Of a DNA stretch of 55,681 nt, positions 17,811 through 25,785 are shown piece after piece. The stretch lies in the IMG/VR virus record IMGVR_UViG_3300010885_015913, positions 1 through 55,681 of that record. One strand, given 5' to 3'. Under the pieces are notes generated by a model that made no database searches, was not told the DNA's origin, and saw only the letters and a list, made by a program, of their open reading frames with translations. Source of the DNA: a virus. Position 1 is the stretch's first letter, and each line of letters begins with the position of its first letter. The position numbers and the translations under genes are program-made.

Positions 17811-18045
17811 GGATGACATTATCCGCATGGCGCGGGAGGCTGAATTGGGTGAAATAGATTCACAAGGTGACATGTGGTTCAGTGATGGCTTTTGGAATGA
17901 ACAAGTTTTTGTGTTTGCCAAGTTAGTCGCAGCAGCAGAGCGCGAAGCGTGTGCGAAGTTATGTATAGAAATGGCAAGCTGGCACGGTGACTTAGTTACT
18001 GCTGCATACGACTCCGCTGCTGATGCTATACGCAAAAGGGGCTAA
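17803..18045 (+). CDS. Conserved small phage protein, unknown function
   Basis: 80 residues with the pattern TKDDIIRMAREAEL, then W-rich middle and AAAEREACAKLCIEMA near the C-terminus. The DDIIRMAREA opening and the 'ERE-C-K' helix are common in small phage early proteins and also recur in the 18601 gene (IERDACAKIAED). It overlaps the previous gene by 8 bp. No catalytic motif seen. Confidence 0.65.
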   Translation: MTKDDIIRMAREAELGEIDSQGDMWFSDGFWNEQVFVFAKLVAAAEREACAKLCIEMASWHGDLVTAAYDSAADAIRKRG

Positions 18046-18047
18046 GA

Positions 18048-18194
18048 ATGAATAAAGATTACACAGACTACGAAATACAACGCGCAATTCTGCTTGAGTA
18101 TATGCAGGTAATGATTGCTAGGGGTGACTGGCACGGGGTATCTGATGCTGCGAATGATCTACGTGTACTTGAGGCTGAGGAGAAAAGCGTATGA
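18048..18194 (+). CDS. Small early protein, unknown function
   Basis: 48 residues (MNKDYTDYEIQRAILLEY...), acidic and probably helical. It shares the short motif of Asp-Trp-His-Gly (GDWHGVSDAAND) with the end of the preceding protein (WHGDLVTAAYDSAAD), which suggests that the two genes arose by a partial duplication or share a small domain. Ends in ATGA overlap with the next gene. Confidence 0.55.
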   Translation: MNKDYTDYEIQRAILLEYMQVMIARGDWHGVSDAANDLRVLEAEEKSV

Positions 18195-18349
18195 TAATAG
18201 CTAAATTCAAACCTCCTACGCAAGAAACATGTTTACGACTGGCGCAATATTATTGTGATGTGGTAAAGAATGAAAGATTAATGTGGGAATATTTAGTATG
18301 CTGGGCTGCCTATGATGATTACGTAGAACTATACTGGGAGGTAGAATGA
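18191..18349 (+). CDS. Small early protein, unknown function
   Basis: 52 residues (MIIAKFKPPTQETCLRLA...), with an unusually aromatic C-terminal half (several Trp and Tyr, ending YWEVE). It overlaps genes on both sides by 4 bp (ATGA junctions), part of a tightly coupled string of small early genes. No family recognised. Confidence 0.55.
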   Translation: MIIAKFKPPTQETCLRLAQYYCDVVKNERLMWEYLVCWAAYDDYVELYWEVE

Positions 18350-18600
18350 TTAACCACGTGGCACCTACGTATTGTTCGAATAAATTATTTGAACACATCA
18401 AACAAAAACATAAACTAACTAGTGATAGTCAATTGGCTAGGTTCTTATTTTCTTCATCGCCAACCATCAGTCGCATAATGAATGGTAAGCTTGGCTTAAC
18501 TCCAAAGATGGTACTTATTATTTATGATCGTACAGGTATGCCTATTGATCAGATACGTTCTCTCTTTAAACAAAAAGTAGCATCTAACGAAGGACTGTAA
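18346..18600 (+). CDS. Cro/CI-like HTH DNA-binding protein
   Basis: 84 residues. A helix-turn-helix fold of the Cro/CI (XRE) type spans about residues 24-62: SDSQLARFLFSSSPTISRI, then MNGKLGLTPKMVLIIYDRTG. The order (helix 2 'SQLARFL', recognition helix 'SPTISRIMNG', then 'LTPKMVL') is the normal XRE plan. It has no dimerisation or cleavage domain, so it is more Cro-like. A likely target is the inverted repeat at 17208-17226 in the divergent control region. It is in the first early operon, coupled to its neighbour. Confidence 0.75.
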   Translation: MINHVAPTYCSNKLFEHIKQKHKLTSDSQLARFLFSSSPTISRIMNGKLGLTPKMVLIIYDRTGMPIDQIRSLFKQKVASNEGL

Positions 18601-18852
18601 ATGGCAAAGAAAGAATTAAGCCCATTGGCTAAGCAATTACTTAGCGGCTCAGGCGCAATGGAGCTATTTACTCAAAGCGAATTTGATGAAGCTCTGGCAG
18701 TAGGTAAGGCAGAAATCATGACTATAGCTATTGAAACCACAAAACAGGCCATCTTTATAGAAAGAGATGCCTGCGCTAAAATTGCTGAAGACGAAGGGCA
18801 GTCAGATATTGCAAAAAAGATACGGAATCGCATCCCAAATCAAAGAAATTAA
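18601..18852 (+). CDS. Small early protein, unknown function
   Basis: 83 residues, helical, beginning MAKKELSPLAKQLLSGSGAM. The C-terminal part IERDACAKIAEDEGQSDIAK resembles the ERE-C-K helix of the 17803 gene product and of many small phage proteins. It follows the HTH gene without a gap (start directly after the stop). Last gene before an intergenic promoter. Function unknown. Confidence 0.6.
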   Translation: MAKKELSPLAKQLLSGSGAMELFTQSEFDEALAVGKAEIMTIAIETTKQAIFIERDACAKIAEDEGQSDIAKKIRNRIPNQRN

Positions 18853-18857
18853 CTGAT

Positions 18858-18887
18858 TTGACAACTAAATATGCATCTTTTTCTTAT
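18858..18887 (+). promoter_or_regulatory. Candidate promoter for the DUF932 gene
   Basis: A perfect TTGACA (18858-18863), 18-bp spacer, TCTTAT (18882-18887). The 129-bp gap that holds it has no gene. It is followed about 80 nt later by a TTGAAAGG box at 18965-18972, directly before the DUF932 start. Confidence 0.5.
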
Positions 18888-18981
18888 CTTTGTGCAAATA
18901 ATTGTGTTTCAAGGGCGAAAATCGGATTATTATTCTCATGTAGCACTTATTTTTAATCCTGAACTTTGAAAGGTACACAAA

Positions 18982-19938
18982 ATGGCACACATGATCGCAA
19001 CCACCTCTACCGGTAAAGACGCAATGGCCTACGTTGGTGATACGCCATGGCACGGTCTTGGTCAGCAATTAACTAGCAACGCACCAATTGAAACTTGGGC
19101 CGAGGAAGCTGGTCTGGATTTCATGATTAACTCAGCAGATGTCCAGTTTCAAACTCCTGCAACAGCTTGGTCAAAAAGCTTGGTGCTGCCGTATGAAGGT
19201 AAGAAAGTTCTTTATCGCGCTGATTCTAATATTCCACTTGGCTTAGTATCTGATCGCTACAAAGTAGTGCAGCCAATGGAAGTCCTCGAGTTCTTCCGCG
19301 ATATGGTAGGTAGTATAGCCCACCTTGAAACTGCTGGTGTGTTGCGTAATGGCGCGCATTACTGGGCTTTGGCTAAAATGGATGGTGAGTTCTCCATGGC
19401 TGGCGATAAAGTTAACCAATATCTCCTCTTGGCTTCTAGTTGCGACGGCTCTCTGGCCACTCAGGCACGCCTTACTTCGGTACGTGTTGTATGTAATAAC
19501 ACTCTACAGATTGCTGCCAAGGAAAAAGGCAACGTAGTTCAAGTTCGCCACAACTCCATCTTTAATCCTGAAGCTGTTAAGTCTCAGCTTGGTGAGTTTG
19601 ACGAAGCTTTCAAAACTTTTGAGCATACAGCAAAATACCTTGCATCCATCAAGTTATCAAGTGCTCAAGCTCAGGCAGTCTTTACCAAGGTTCTTGGTGG
19701 TGATGATAAGAAGCCAAGCCGCGCAGCCACTCGAGCTCTGGCTCTCTTTGATGGCGCAGGTATTGGCGCCGAGCTGGAATCTGCCAAAGGTACAGCATGG
19801 GGTGCTCTAAACGCAGTTACTCAATTGATGGATTGGGAAACAGCTCGTACACCAGATGCTAGAATGGCCAATGCTTGGTTTGGTGGCGGTGTTAATGTTA
19901 AGGCAAAGGTCGCCGAAGAATTACTGGCCTTGGCATAA
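18982..19938 (+). CDS. DUF932 phage/plasmid-like protein
   Basis: 318 residues matching the DUF932 (TIGR03299) plan: an N-terminal TPWHGLGQQL motif, then LVSDRYKVVQPMEVLEFF, VRVVCNNTL in the middle, and an alpha-helical C-terminus with TRALALFDGAGIG. Found on many phages and plasmids; the biochemical role is not established. It is a monocistronic unit with its own promoter and leader box, suggesting high early expression. The start is supported by the GAAAGG site 10 nt upstream. Confidence 0.8.
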   Translation: MAHMIATTSTGKDAMAYVGDTPWHGLGQQLTSNAPIETWAEEAGLDFMINSADVQFQTPATAWSKSLVLPYEGKKVLYRADSNIPLGLVSDRYKVVQPMEVLEFFRDMVGSIAHLETAGVLRNGAHYWALAKMDGEFSMAGDKVNQYLLLASSCDGSLATQARLTSVRVVCNNTLQIAAKEKGNVVQVRHNSIFNPEAVKSQLGEFDEAFKTFEHTAKYLASIKLSSAQAQAVFTKVLGGDDKKPSRAATRALALFDGAGIGAELESAKGTAWGALNAVTQLMDWETARTPDARMANAWFGGGVNVKAKVAEELLALA

Positions 19939-19943
19939 AATTG

Positions 19944-19971
19944 TTTACTTTCTCCAGCGAAACGGTATAAT
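19944..19971 (+). promoter_or_regulatory. Strong candidate promoter for the 20026 gene
   Basis: TTTACT (19944-19949), 16-bp spacer, perfect TATAAT (19966-19971). It is one of the best sigma70-like -10 elements in the early region and drives the gene starting at 20026. Confidence 0.6.
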
Positions 19972-19978
19972 GGCTCAT

Positions 19979-19997
19979 GTGGGGGCTACTCCCCCAC
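19979..19997 (+). promoter_or_regulatory. 5'-terminal mRNA stem-loop
   Basis: GTGGGGG (19979-19985), loop CTACT, CCCCCAC (19991-19997): a perfect 7-bp GC-rich stem that starts about 7 nt after the -10 element, i.e. at the expected transcription start. Such 5'-terminal hairpins protect mRNA against RNase E/RppH entry. It lacks a U-tract, so it is not a terminator. Confidence 0.5.
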
Positions 19998-20025
19998 TGA
20001 CCAACTGACTATTGAAAGGTATATC

Positions 20026-20445
20026 ATGACACACTTACACAAAACCCTAGCATCTAATGTTCGCATCATGTCTCTTGGCGATCCGTTTACAAATCGCTAC
20101 GACTTGGTGGTCGAAGTTCTTAAAGATGGTGAGTGGACATACTTCAGCGGCTTCAATACTTTCACCAATGATTATGCTTTCTCATCAGCCAACGACTCGG
20201 CACGTGAGGCCATGGTTCAGTTTCCCCTACCTGTTGATACCTCAACCAAAAAAGTAGGCACCTGGGAAAAAGGCCTATTAAAGTTTAGAGAATACGAGGC
20301 CTACCGCCATGAGTATGCTTCTTTGTGCCCACCTACCGAGGCTTTCATAGCTTACGAAAAAGGCCATGATGGTGATGATACCCATGCCTACGGTGCTACT
20401 GCTGAAGAAGCAATCGAAAACCTCCGTGATTTGATCGAAGACTAA
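20026..20445 (+). CDS. Early phage protein, unknown function
   Basis: 139 residues, beginning MTHLHKTLASNVRIMSLGD, with a beta-rich first half (YDLVVEVLKDGEWTYFSGF) and an acidic C-terminal helix AEEAIENLRDLIED. The strong promoter, 5' hairpin and TTGAAAGG box in front point to high early expression. No family recognised. Confidence 0.6.
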   Translation: MTHLHKTLASNVRIMSLGDPFTNRYDLVVEVLKDGEWTYFSGFNTFTNDYAFSSANDSAREAMVQFPLPVDTSTKKVGTWEKGLLKFREYEAYRHEYASLCPPTEAFIAYEKGHDGDDTHAYGATAEEAIENLRDLIED

Positions 20446-20446
20446 T

Positions 20447-20635
20447 ATGTTACGCTATGTCCTCGAAACTAAGCAAGATGATGGCACATGGCGTGCCATC
20501 CTTGCTGGTGTTAGTGTCATCCAACTGCAAAGTGTTGCAGACGCCATATTCGGTAAAAGACGTAAACAGTCCTACCGTATTATCGATTCAGAAACAGGCA
20601 ACATCAACGTAATGCACATCAGCAACTTAACTTGA
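20447..20635 (+). CDS. Small early protein, unknown function
   Basis: 62 residues, beta-rich (MLRYVLETKQDDGTWRAIL...), with a basic stretch GKRRKQSYRI and C-terminal beta strand. It follows the previous gene by 1 bp. The next gene has its own TTGAAAGG leader, which overlaps this gene's 3' end region. Unknown function. Confidence 0.55.
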   Translation: MLRYVLETKQDDGTWRAILAGVSVIQLQSVADAIFGKRRKQSYRIIDSETGNINVMHISNLT

Positions 20636-20653
20636 TCATTGAAAGGAACTACC

Positions 20654-20890
20654 ATGTCTGATAATAGAATCGTCACTCTGTCCCAACTGGATGCTTTGTG
20701 CCATGCTCTTGATGATTACCTTGCCCATACTCTGGATGAGCACTACAAGTACAATTCCACTATGAAGCCTGAATACCGTGAGATTCGTGCAAGATTGATG
20801 TCAGCCTATCAACCTCTTGAGGCTCAAGTTTGGGCAATCAAAGCATTTACAAATATTTCTATTGAAACTGTTGAAACTGTCACGACTTGA
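20654..20890 (+). CDS. Small early protein, unknown function
   Basis: 78 residues from the ATG at 20654, chosen because it follows a GAAAGG site (20640-20645) at good spacing. Helical, His/Tyr rich (ALCHALDDYLAHTLDEHYKY), then a second helix, ending in Thr-rich TVETVTT. No family recognised. Confidence 0.55.
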   Translation: MSDNRIVTLSQLDALCHALDDYLAHTLDEHYKYNSTMKPEYREIRARLMSAYQPLEAQVWAIKAFTNISIETVETVTT

Positions 20891-20898
20891 TGTATATT
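20871..20898 (+). promoter_or_regulatory. Candidate promoter for the 20948-23539 gene string
   Basis: TTGAAA (20871-20876), 16-bp spacer, TATATT (20893-20898), followed by a TTGAAAGG box at 20933-20940. The -10 surroundings GATGTATATT and TGTAGT resemble those at 30912-30930 (GATGTATAAT, TGTAGT), suggesting a shared promoter class. Confidence 0.45.
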
Positions 20899-20947
20899 GC
20901 TTATGTAGTCCACTCGTCCACTAGTTTTGATTTTTGAAAGGTATACC

Positions 20948-21475
20948 ATGAACATCTTCTATCTACACCAACTTGCCCCTGTTGCCGCAGCTATGCATTG
21001 CGACAAACATGTTGGCAAAATGCTTATCGAATCATGCCAATTACTTGCCACGGCTCATCACCAACATGGCAATGGCCATGCTGTATCCTATAAGTCTACT
21101 CACGTTAATCATCCAAGCGCCATCTGGACACGTCAGTCAACACTCCATTATCATTACGTCGTTACTCTGGCCATCTACCTTGGCCGCGAATTTTATATAC
21201 GTTATGGCAAAAATCATAAATCACGCGACGTGCTCGTTGCCGAGCTACTTAACCCTCCTTCAGCTATGCACGATTTACCTAAAACATGGTCTGCCCCACC
21301 TCTTGCAATGCCTGACGAATTCAAGTCCGACAATGCTGTTGAATCATACCGTCGCTATTATGCAAGCAAATCTGCAACCATGCCACTCATTTACCACCGT
21401 GGTGAGCGGCCTATGCCAATATGGCTCAGCGATCTTATCAACGAACGTCAGTCAGAATTGCAGGTGGCAGCATGA
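20948..21475 (+). CDS. Conserved phage protein (MHCDKHVGKM type)
   Basis: 175 residues. The opening MNIFYLHQLAPVAAAMHCDK and HVGKMLIESCQLLATAHH, then HPSAIWTRQS, REFYIRYGKNHKS, PPSAMHDLPK and AVESYRRYY, match a family widespread in tailed phages, sometimes labelled pyrimidine-dimer DNA glycosylase. I cannot confirm that activity: it has no visible similarity to T4 endonuclease V. Many conserved His, Cys and Asp residues (HCDKH) suggest a metal- or nucleotide-binding enzyme. Start chosen at 20948 after the GAAAGG site. Confidence 0.7.
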   Translation: MNIFYLHQLAPVAAAMHCDKHVGKMLIESCQLLATAHHQHGNGHAVSYKSTHVNHPSAIWTRQSTLHYHYVVTLAIYLGREFYIRYGKNHKSRDVLVAELLNPPSAMHDLPKTWSAPPLAMPDEFKSDNAVESYRRYYASKSATMPLIYHRGERPMPIWLSDLINERQSELQVAA

Positions 21476-21771
21476 GACTCTCACTAATCTCCCGTAACAA
21501 GGTACTTGAGTTGGCCACACAGGCTCGTATAGTTGATGCTCACTCAACATTAACCCCTGAAAATATACAGGCCTTTGTGCAACTGTTAGATGAATGGCAA
21601 ACTGCTTCTGAAAAGCGTGCACGTGATAGCTTTAAAGTGCAGCAGCAATTGGTGTATGAAATGGCCGTGTTGCTGCAAGATATGAAAGAACACAAAGGCC
21701 CAGCCCTTCCTCCTAATTGGGTGAATGAGCTAGTTGTTTTGGCGCAAACGCTTGAAGCAGAGGTGAAGTAA
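21472..21771 (+). CDS. Small helical early protein, unknown function
   Basis: 99 residues from ATG 21472, which overlaps the upstream stop (ATGA). All-helical with a long central helix (LLDEWQTASEKRARDSFKVQ and following). No catalytic motif and no family recognised. It abuts the next gene with a 1-bp overlap. Confidence 0.6.
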   Translation: MRLSLISRNKVLELATQARIVDAHSTLTPENIQAFVQLLDEWQTASEKRARDSFKVQQQLVYEMAVLLQDMKEHKGPALPPNWVNELVVLAQTLEAEVK

Positions 21772-22010
21772 TGGAAATCTATTTGGTTTATAACTACGAC
21801 ACTCTTGTAGCCGTAGCCGATACATCTGAAATGGCTCAACATTTAGCAATGGATTTTGAATATAGTGTTGGTGCTGATGATTGCGAAATGTATTGTGTTG
21901 CTCATCATGTTAATGAGTGGGTTGATGAGATCAAACCTCATACTGCGCCTGACAAAATCCTTTGGGGTGACATCATTTGGAAAAGCTCAAACGTGGAGAC
22001 AACAGAATGA
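21771..22010 (+). CDS. Small acidic early protein, unknown function
   Basis: 79 residues (MEIYLVYNYDTLVAVADTSE...), alpha/beta, acidic, with HHVNEWVDEIKPH in the middle. Overlaps both neighbours (1 bp and 4 bp). Its size and opening 'IYLVYNYD' resemble small phage proteins of unknown role; nothing further can be said. Confidence 0.55.
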   Translation: MEIYLVYNYDTLVAVADTSEMAQHLAMDFEYSVGADDCEMYCVAHHVNEWVDEIKPHTAPDKILWGDIIWKSSNVETTE

Positions 22011-22411
22011 CTTACTTCGACGCAGTTGGTGCGTTTAGATCTAAGATGGGGCTGCCTATATCTATAGACCCCCATCTATTACCTGCGAGTGAGGCATCAT
22101 ACTTTGCTCGTTTTATCATGGAAGAATTATCTGAGTACTTACGTGCATGTGAGGAGAATAGTCTTGTTGACGCTGCGGACGCTGTTATTGATCTGGTCTA
22201 TGTTGCCCTTGGTTGTGCTCACGCCATGGGAATACCTTTCGATGAATTATTCGGCGTTGTCCACCGCGCTAATATGGCTAAGGAACCTGCTAATGAGTAT
22301 TTGCGCTCTCTAAGAGGCAGTCAATACGATGTTATTAAGCCTCCGGGCTGGACTGCACCTGAAGGTGAGATGTGGGCCATCATTCAAACTAAACAGGCCA
22401 ACGCAAAATGA
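22007..22411 (+). CDS. MazG-like nucleotide pyrophosphohydrolase
   Basis: 134 residues from ATG 22007 (ATGA overlap). It carries the all-alpha NTP-pyrophosphatase signature: EELSE (E39, E40, E43), then DAADAVIDLVYVALG (D55, D58, D62) and VHRANMAKEP. This superfamily includes MazG, HisE-like enzymes and dUTPase/dCTPase of T4-like phages. It hydrolyses a (d)NTP to (d)NMP and pyrophosphate; the substrate is not predictable here. With the hydroxymethylase-like enzyme at 30133 it could act as a dCTPase that feeds base modification, or simply in ppGpp/NTP control. Confidence 0.75.
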   Translation: MTYFDAVGAFRSKMGLPISIDPHLLPASEASYFARFIMEELSEYLRACEENSLVDAADAVIDLVYVALGCAHAMGIPFDELFGVVHRANMAKEPANEYLRSLRGSQYDVIKPPGWTAPEGEMWAIIQTKQANAK

Positions 22412-22773
22412 AAATATCAGATCTTATCGACATATTTGTTGAAACCAAAGCTTTGAAGGAAAGCTTAAATGAAGACATCAAAAAGTGTAACGAGAAGTTG
22501 GCGCAAATTGAGGCCGATATTATGGAGCAAATGGCAAACGCCGGTATTAGTCAAGCCGCGTCGGATAAAGCCAGTTGTACAATGCGAGAAACCCTCCACC
22601 CAGCCATTGAAGACTGGGACGCCTTCTATGGTTATATTGCATCAACAAATCAGTTTGAACTTCTTCACAAGCGTTTATCCTCAACTGTTTTCCGTGAGCG
22701 GTGGGAAGCAGGTGAAACAATCCCCGGCACAAAGCCGTCGTCTGTCTGGGAACTTTCCGTTCGTCGCAAGTAA
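22408..22773 (+). CDS. Conserved phage replication-module protein, unknown function
   Basis: 121 residues. An N-terminal coiled coil (LKESLNEDIKKCNEKLAQIE) is followed by a conserved-looking block EDWDAFYGYIASTNQFELLH and FRERWEAGETIPG. That second block is familiar from phage proteins encoded next to DNA-binding and polymerase genes, as here. It overlaps the MazG-like gene by 4 bp. Function not known. Confidence 0.6.
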   Translation: MKISDLIDIFVETKALKESLNEDIKKCNEKLAQIEADIMEQMANAGISQAASDKASCTMRETLHPAIEDWDAFYGYIASTNQFELLHKRLSSTVFRERWEAGETIPGTKPSSVWELSVRRK

Positions 22774-22792
22774 CTTGTTTAAAGGAGCCATC

Positions 22793-23539
22793 ATGGCAAA
22801 GACTCAAACTGCAGTAGCATTATTTGAAGACCAACTGGCAGCAATGGCCACTGAAGTTGTAAAGGCCGAGCAGTCAGGATTATCAGCAACATTCCTATCA
22901 ACCAAAGGTGGTATTCTTACTTACCGTGGTGACCCTATCACTGGTAATAAGTTGGCCTGCGTTATTTTGGCAGCACCTATTGAGCGTTTGTATTATGCAG
23001 ATCGTTATGACCCTACTAAAATTGTTGGCCCTAAATGCTTCGCAATAGCAAGCGTTGCTACAGGTATGGGACCAACGTCAAGTGTGGAGCAAAAACAACA
23101 TGAAACATGTGAAGGCTGTCCACAAAACGAATGGGGCTCGTCGCCAAGTGGTGGGAAAGGTAAAGCCTGCCGCGAAACCCGCCGACTCCTCGTCATCCCA
23201 GCAGATAGTATTACCACTCCGGAGTCTGTGGCTGCGGCAGAGGTCGCGGCGCTTCGTCCGCCTGTAACAAGTTTAAAGAACTACGCTAACTACACTCAAA
23301 CTGTTGCAGCAACTTTAAAACGTCCACCTTTGGCTGTCATCACTGAATTGTCTGTGGTTGCAGATCCAAAAACTCAATTCAAGGTTGTTTTTAACGTTGT
23401 TAAAGCTATTGAGGATCCTGCAGTTATTCAGGCCATTATCAAACGTGCGGCTGAAGAAACTCAACGTGCCATTGCTACTGCTGGTGCGATTAATGAAGAG
23501 ACTGAGACAGCACCTGTTGCTGAATCCGATCGCTTTTAA
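22793..23539 (+). CDS. Putative ssDNA-binding or replication-accessory protein
   Basis: 248 residues from ATG 22793, with AAAGGAG at 22781-22787. A cysteine cluster in CEGCPQNEWGS...GKGKACRE looks like a small metal-binding insertion, followed by RRLLVIPAD. The C-terminus is acidic and ends ESDRF, like the flexible acidic tails of single-stranded DNA-binding proteins that recruit partners. The gene lies just before the polymerase, as SSB-type genes often do. I recognise the family as common in phages; the SSB assignment is inference. Confidence 0.6.
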   Translation: MAKTQTAVALFEDQLAAMATEVVKAEQSGLSATFLSTKGGILTYRGDPITGNKLACVILAAPIERLYYADRYDPTKIVGPKCFAIASVATGMGPTSSVEQKQHETCEGCPQNEWGSSPSGGKGKACRETRRLLVIPADSITTPESVAAAEVAALRPPVTSLKNYANYTQTVAATLKRPPLAVITELSVVADPKTQFKVVFNVVKAIEDPAVIQAIIKRAAEETQRAIATAGAINEETETAPVAESDRF

Positions 23540-23600
23540 TTGCCTTACAGGGGGAAAGCAGTTATTTGTTAGTACCCCGCCTGACCCTATGAGGATTGAA

Positions 23601-23879
23601 ATGAATAAATTGCTATTGATAATAGGGCTTCTAAGCCTAGCAGCATGCAATACCAATAAACCTATCACATCTTACTCAGAACCTCCTGTAGTGCCCATCG
23701 TAGTGGATCCACGTGCACAACAAATGAGCCGCAATGAAGTTATCCATGCAGTAGGCGATTGTGAAACCAATGGCTTACGTGCTGTGCCTATTATTTCCAA
23801 GCGTATGATCTCTGGTATGTTATCGGATATCGTTATTGATGTTCAATGTATGCCACGTCTTCGCTGGTTCGCTAACTAA
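23601..23879 (+). CDS. Small lipoprotein
   Basis: 92 residues from ATG 23601, with a GAGG site 8 nt before. The first 16 residues form a classical lipoprotein signal: positive start (MNK), hydrophobic LLLIIGLLSL, lipobox LAAC with Cys16. The mature part of about 77 residues is periplasmic-type. A lipoprotein in the early replication block, away from the lysis cassette, suggests superinfection exclusion or receptor masking (as with phage T5 Llp) rather than an Rz1 spanin. The segment between 23540 and 23600 has no gene. Confidence 0.75.
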   Translation: MNKLLLIIGLLSLAACNTNKPITSYSEPPVVPIVVDPRAQQMSRNEVIHAVGDCETNGLRAVPIISKRMISGMLSDIVIDVQCMPRLRWFAN

Positions 23880-23887
23880 GGCATAAT

Positions 23888-25705
23888 GTGAAACCAATTT
23901 TCCTAGACTTTGAAACCGAAGGTATCGAGGCTCGCCCTCTATATCCGCCTAAGCCTGTAGGCTTGGCTGTATATGATCCTGAAAATCAATTTGCCAATGG
24001 CTACTTTGCGTTTGGGCATATTACCGGTAACACCACTACACAAGACGTTGTAATTAACTTATTAAGGAGTATGTATGAATCTGGTCGCCAACTCTGCTTT
24101 CATAATGCCTTATTTGACTTGGATGTTGCTGATATCCATTTCGGCCTTGCAATCCCAAACCCTATTTATATACACGATACTCTCATTCTTTCTTTTCTCT
24201 TTGATCCACATGTTCCTTCACTATCACTCAAAGATCTTGTCGTACATTGGGATCTTGATAGACCAGACGAACGAGATGAGCTTAAAGAATGGATCATTAA
24301 TAACGTCCCTGACGCTAAAAGAAAGAAATCACAATGGGGAGCCCACATAAGCAAAGGCCCAGTTGAGTTGGTAGGTCGTTACGCCTCTGCTGACGTACGG
24401 CTTACTTCAAAGCTTTTTGACTTTGCTTCTTCTCACGTTTTACCGGCACAACAAGATGCATACTTTCGTGAGATTGCTTTGCTGCCAATGTTACTTGAAA
24501 ACTCACGGTTAGGGGTTCGTGTTGATGTCCCGGGTTTAGAAATAGCGAAAGGGCAAGCAATAAAAGACATTGAGGCGTGTACAGTTTGGGTTCGTGCATG
24601 TTTGAATTCTCCTGAGTTAAATGTCGATAGCGATCAACAGCTTATCGAGAGTATTTATACGACAGAGCATTGGGATAGAAATAAAACTTGGCCTACTACA
24701 GATAAAGGCCAAATGCAGGCAACTAAAGAAGCTTTAGAGGAGATGCTAACCAATGAGTACCTTCGAGATGTCCTCAGATATCGGGCAAATCTATCTACGT
24801 GCCTCTCAACTTTCATTGAACCTTGGCTTACATCAGGTCGAGCTACGGGCCGCATCTATACCAATTGGAACAGTGTTAGAGGCGAGCGTGGTGGGACCCG
24901 GACCGGACGGCTCAGTAGTACTCCGAATTTCCAAAATGCACCCATTAGATACCCAAAAGTAAAGCTACCTGAAGATCTACATGTTGCAGACTTGCCATTA
25001 GTACGTAGTTTCATTCTTCCTGATGAAGGCCATAAGCTAGTTGCATGTGACTTCAATGCTCAAGAGTTACGTATCTTTGCTCACTTTGAAGGTGGTAACC
25101 TAATGCAACAATATCAGCAGGATGCTAGAGCTGATTTGCATACGTACGCTGCCAATATGATGACCGAGGCAAGTGGCCGTGAGGTTAGTCGGACATATTC
25201 AAAAGGTGTATCCTTTGCTATTCTTTATGGCGCTGGGCCTAAGAAGATTAGTGAAATGCTTGAGGTTGATTACGGCTTGGCAAAAACATTGATGGATGCC
25301 TATACGACAGCTGTGGCGCCTGGGCTTAAATCAATGCAGGCAACTATGCGCACACGGTATAAGCTGGGGCAGCCTATTAAAACTCTTGGTGGACGTCTAG
25401 TAAAGATGGAACCGCCAAAGGTTATCAACGGTAAGCTTAGAGAGTTTGACTATAAAGGCGTTAACCTTCTTATTCAAGGCTCTGCTGCAGATCAAGCCAA
25501 GGCAGCTATGTTGCTGTATCAAAAAACTCGACAAGGCAGCCGCCTATTGTTAAGTGTACATGATGAATTAGTTATTAGTGTTCCTGAAGATAGTATAGAA
25601 CGTGAGGCTATATGTCTTACCAATGCTATGTGTGATGCATTAAAAATGTCAGTCCCCATGGTTAGTGACTATAAAGTTGGTAATAACTATCAGGAAACGA
25701 AATGA
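23888..25705 (+). CDS. DNA polymerase, family A
   Basis: 605 residues, GTG start. It replicates the phage genome. The 3'-5' exonuclease has ExoI FLDFETEG (D7, E9), ExoII CFHNALFDLD and ExoIII YASADVRLT. The polymerase has motif A VACDFNAQELRI, motif B RTYSKGVSFAILYG and motif C SVHDELV. It lacks a 5'-3' exonuclease and any thioredoxin-binding insertion. The motif B residue equivalent to E. coli Pol I F762 is Phe, which in surveys of viral PolA is associated with virulent phages. Length is slightly below T7 polymerase. Confidence 0.93.
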   Translation: MKPIFLDFETEGIEARPLYPPKPVGLAVYDPENQFANGYFAFGHITGNTTTQDVVINLLRSMYESGRQLCFHNALFDLDVADIHFGLAIPNPIYIHDTLILSFLFDPHVPSLSLKDLVVHWDLDRPDERDELKEWIINNVPDAKRKKSQWGAHISKGPVELVGRYASADVRLTSKLFDFASSHVLPAQQDAYFREIALLPMLLENSRLGVRVDVPGLEIAKGQAIKDIEACTVWVRACLNSPELNVDSDQQLIESIYTTEHWDRNKTWPTTDKGQMQATKEALEEMLTNEYLRDVLRYRANLSTCLSTFIEPWLTSGRATGRIYTNWNSVRGERGGTRTGRLSSTPNFQNAPIRYPKVKLPEDLHVADLPLVRSFILPDEGHKLVACDFNAQELRIFAHFEGGNLMQQYQQDARADLHTYAANMMTEASGREVSRTYSKGVSFAILYGAGPKKISEMLEVDYGLAKTLMDAYTTAVAPGLKSMQATMRTRYKLGQPIKTLGGRLVKMEPPKVINGKLREFDYKGVNLLIQGSAADQAKAAMLLYQKTRQGSRLLLSVHDELVISVPEDSIEREAICLTNAMCDALKMSVPMVSDYKVGNNYQETK

Positions 25706-25785
25706 AAACATTTTGGCTCATGGTCTTTGTATACATTGTAGGCATTATTGTTGCAGCCCTTGATTTGTTTGTTTGGAGACCATAA
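25702..25785 (+). CDS. 27-residue single-pass membrane peptide
   Basis: MKTFWLMVFVYIVGIIVAAL and a short tail DLFVWRP: nearly the whole peptide is one membrane helix. It overlaps the polymerase stop by 4 bp (ATGA) and its own stop overlaps the next start (TAATG), so it is translationally coupled on both sides, which supports a real gene despite its size. Function unknown. Confidence 0.45.
   Translation: MKTFWLMVFVYIVGIIVAALDLFVWRP

Noticed and set aside
18346-18600. Lysogeny repressor implying a temperate phage
   Set aside because: The HTH protein has no C-terminal dimer/cleavage domain, there is no integrase or partition gene, and the PolA motif B has Phe; a Cro-like lytic regulator fits better.
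20948-21475. T4 endonuclease V-type pyrimidine dimer glycosylase
   Set aside because: The N-terminal Thr and residue pattern of T4 endonuclease V are absent; the label often given to this family could not be supported from sequence.
23540-23600. Terminator hairpin (CAGGGGG ... CCCCGCCTG) before the lipoprotein gene
   Set aside because: Stem needs a bulge and an 18-nt loop and has no U-tract.
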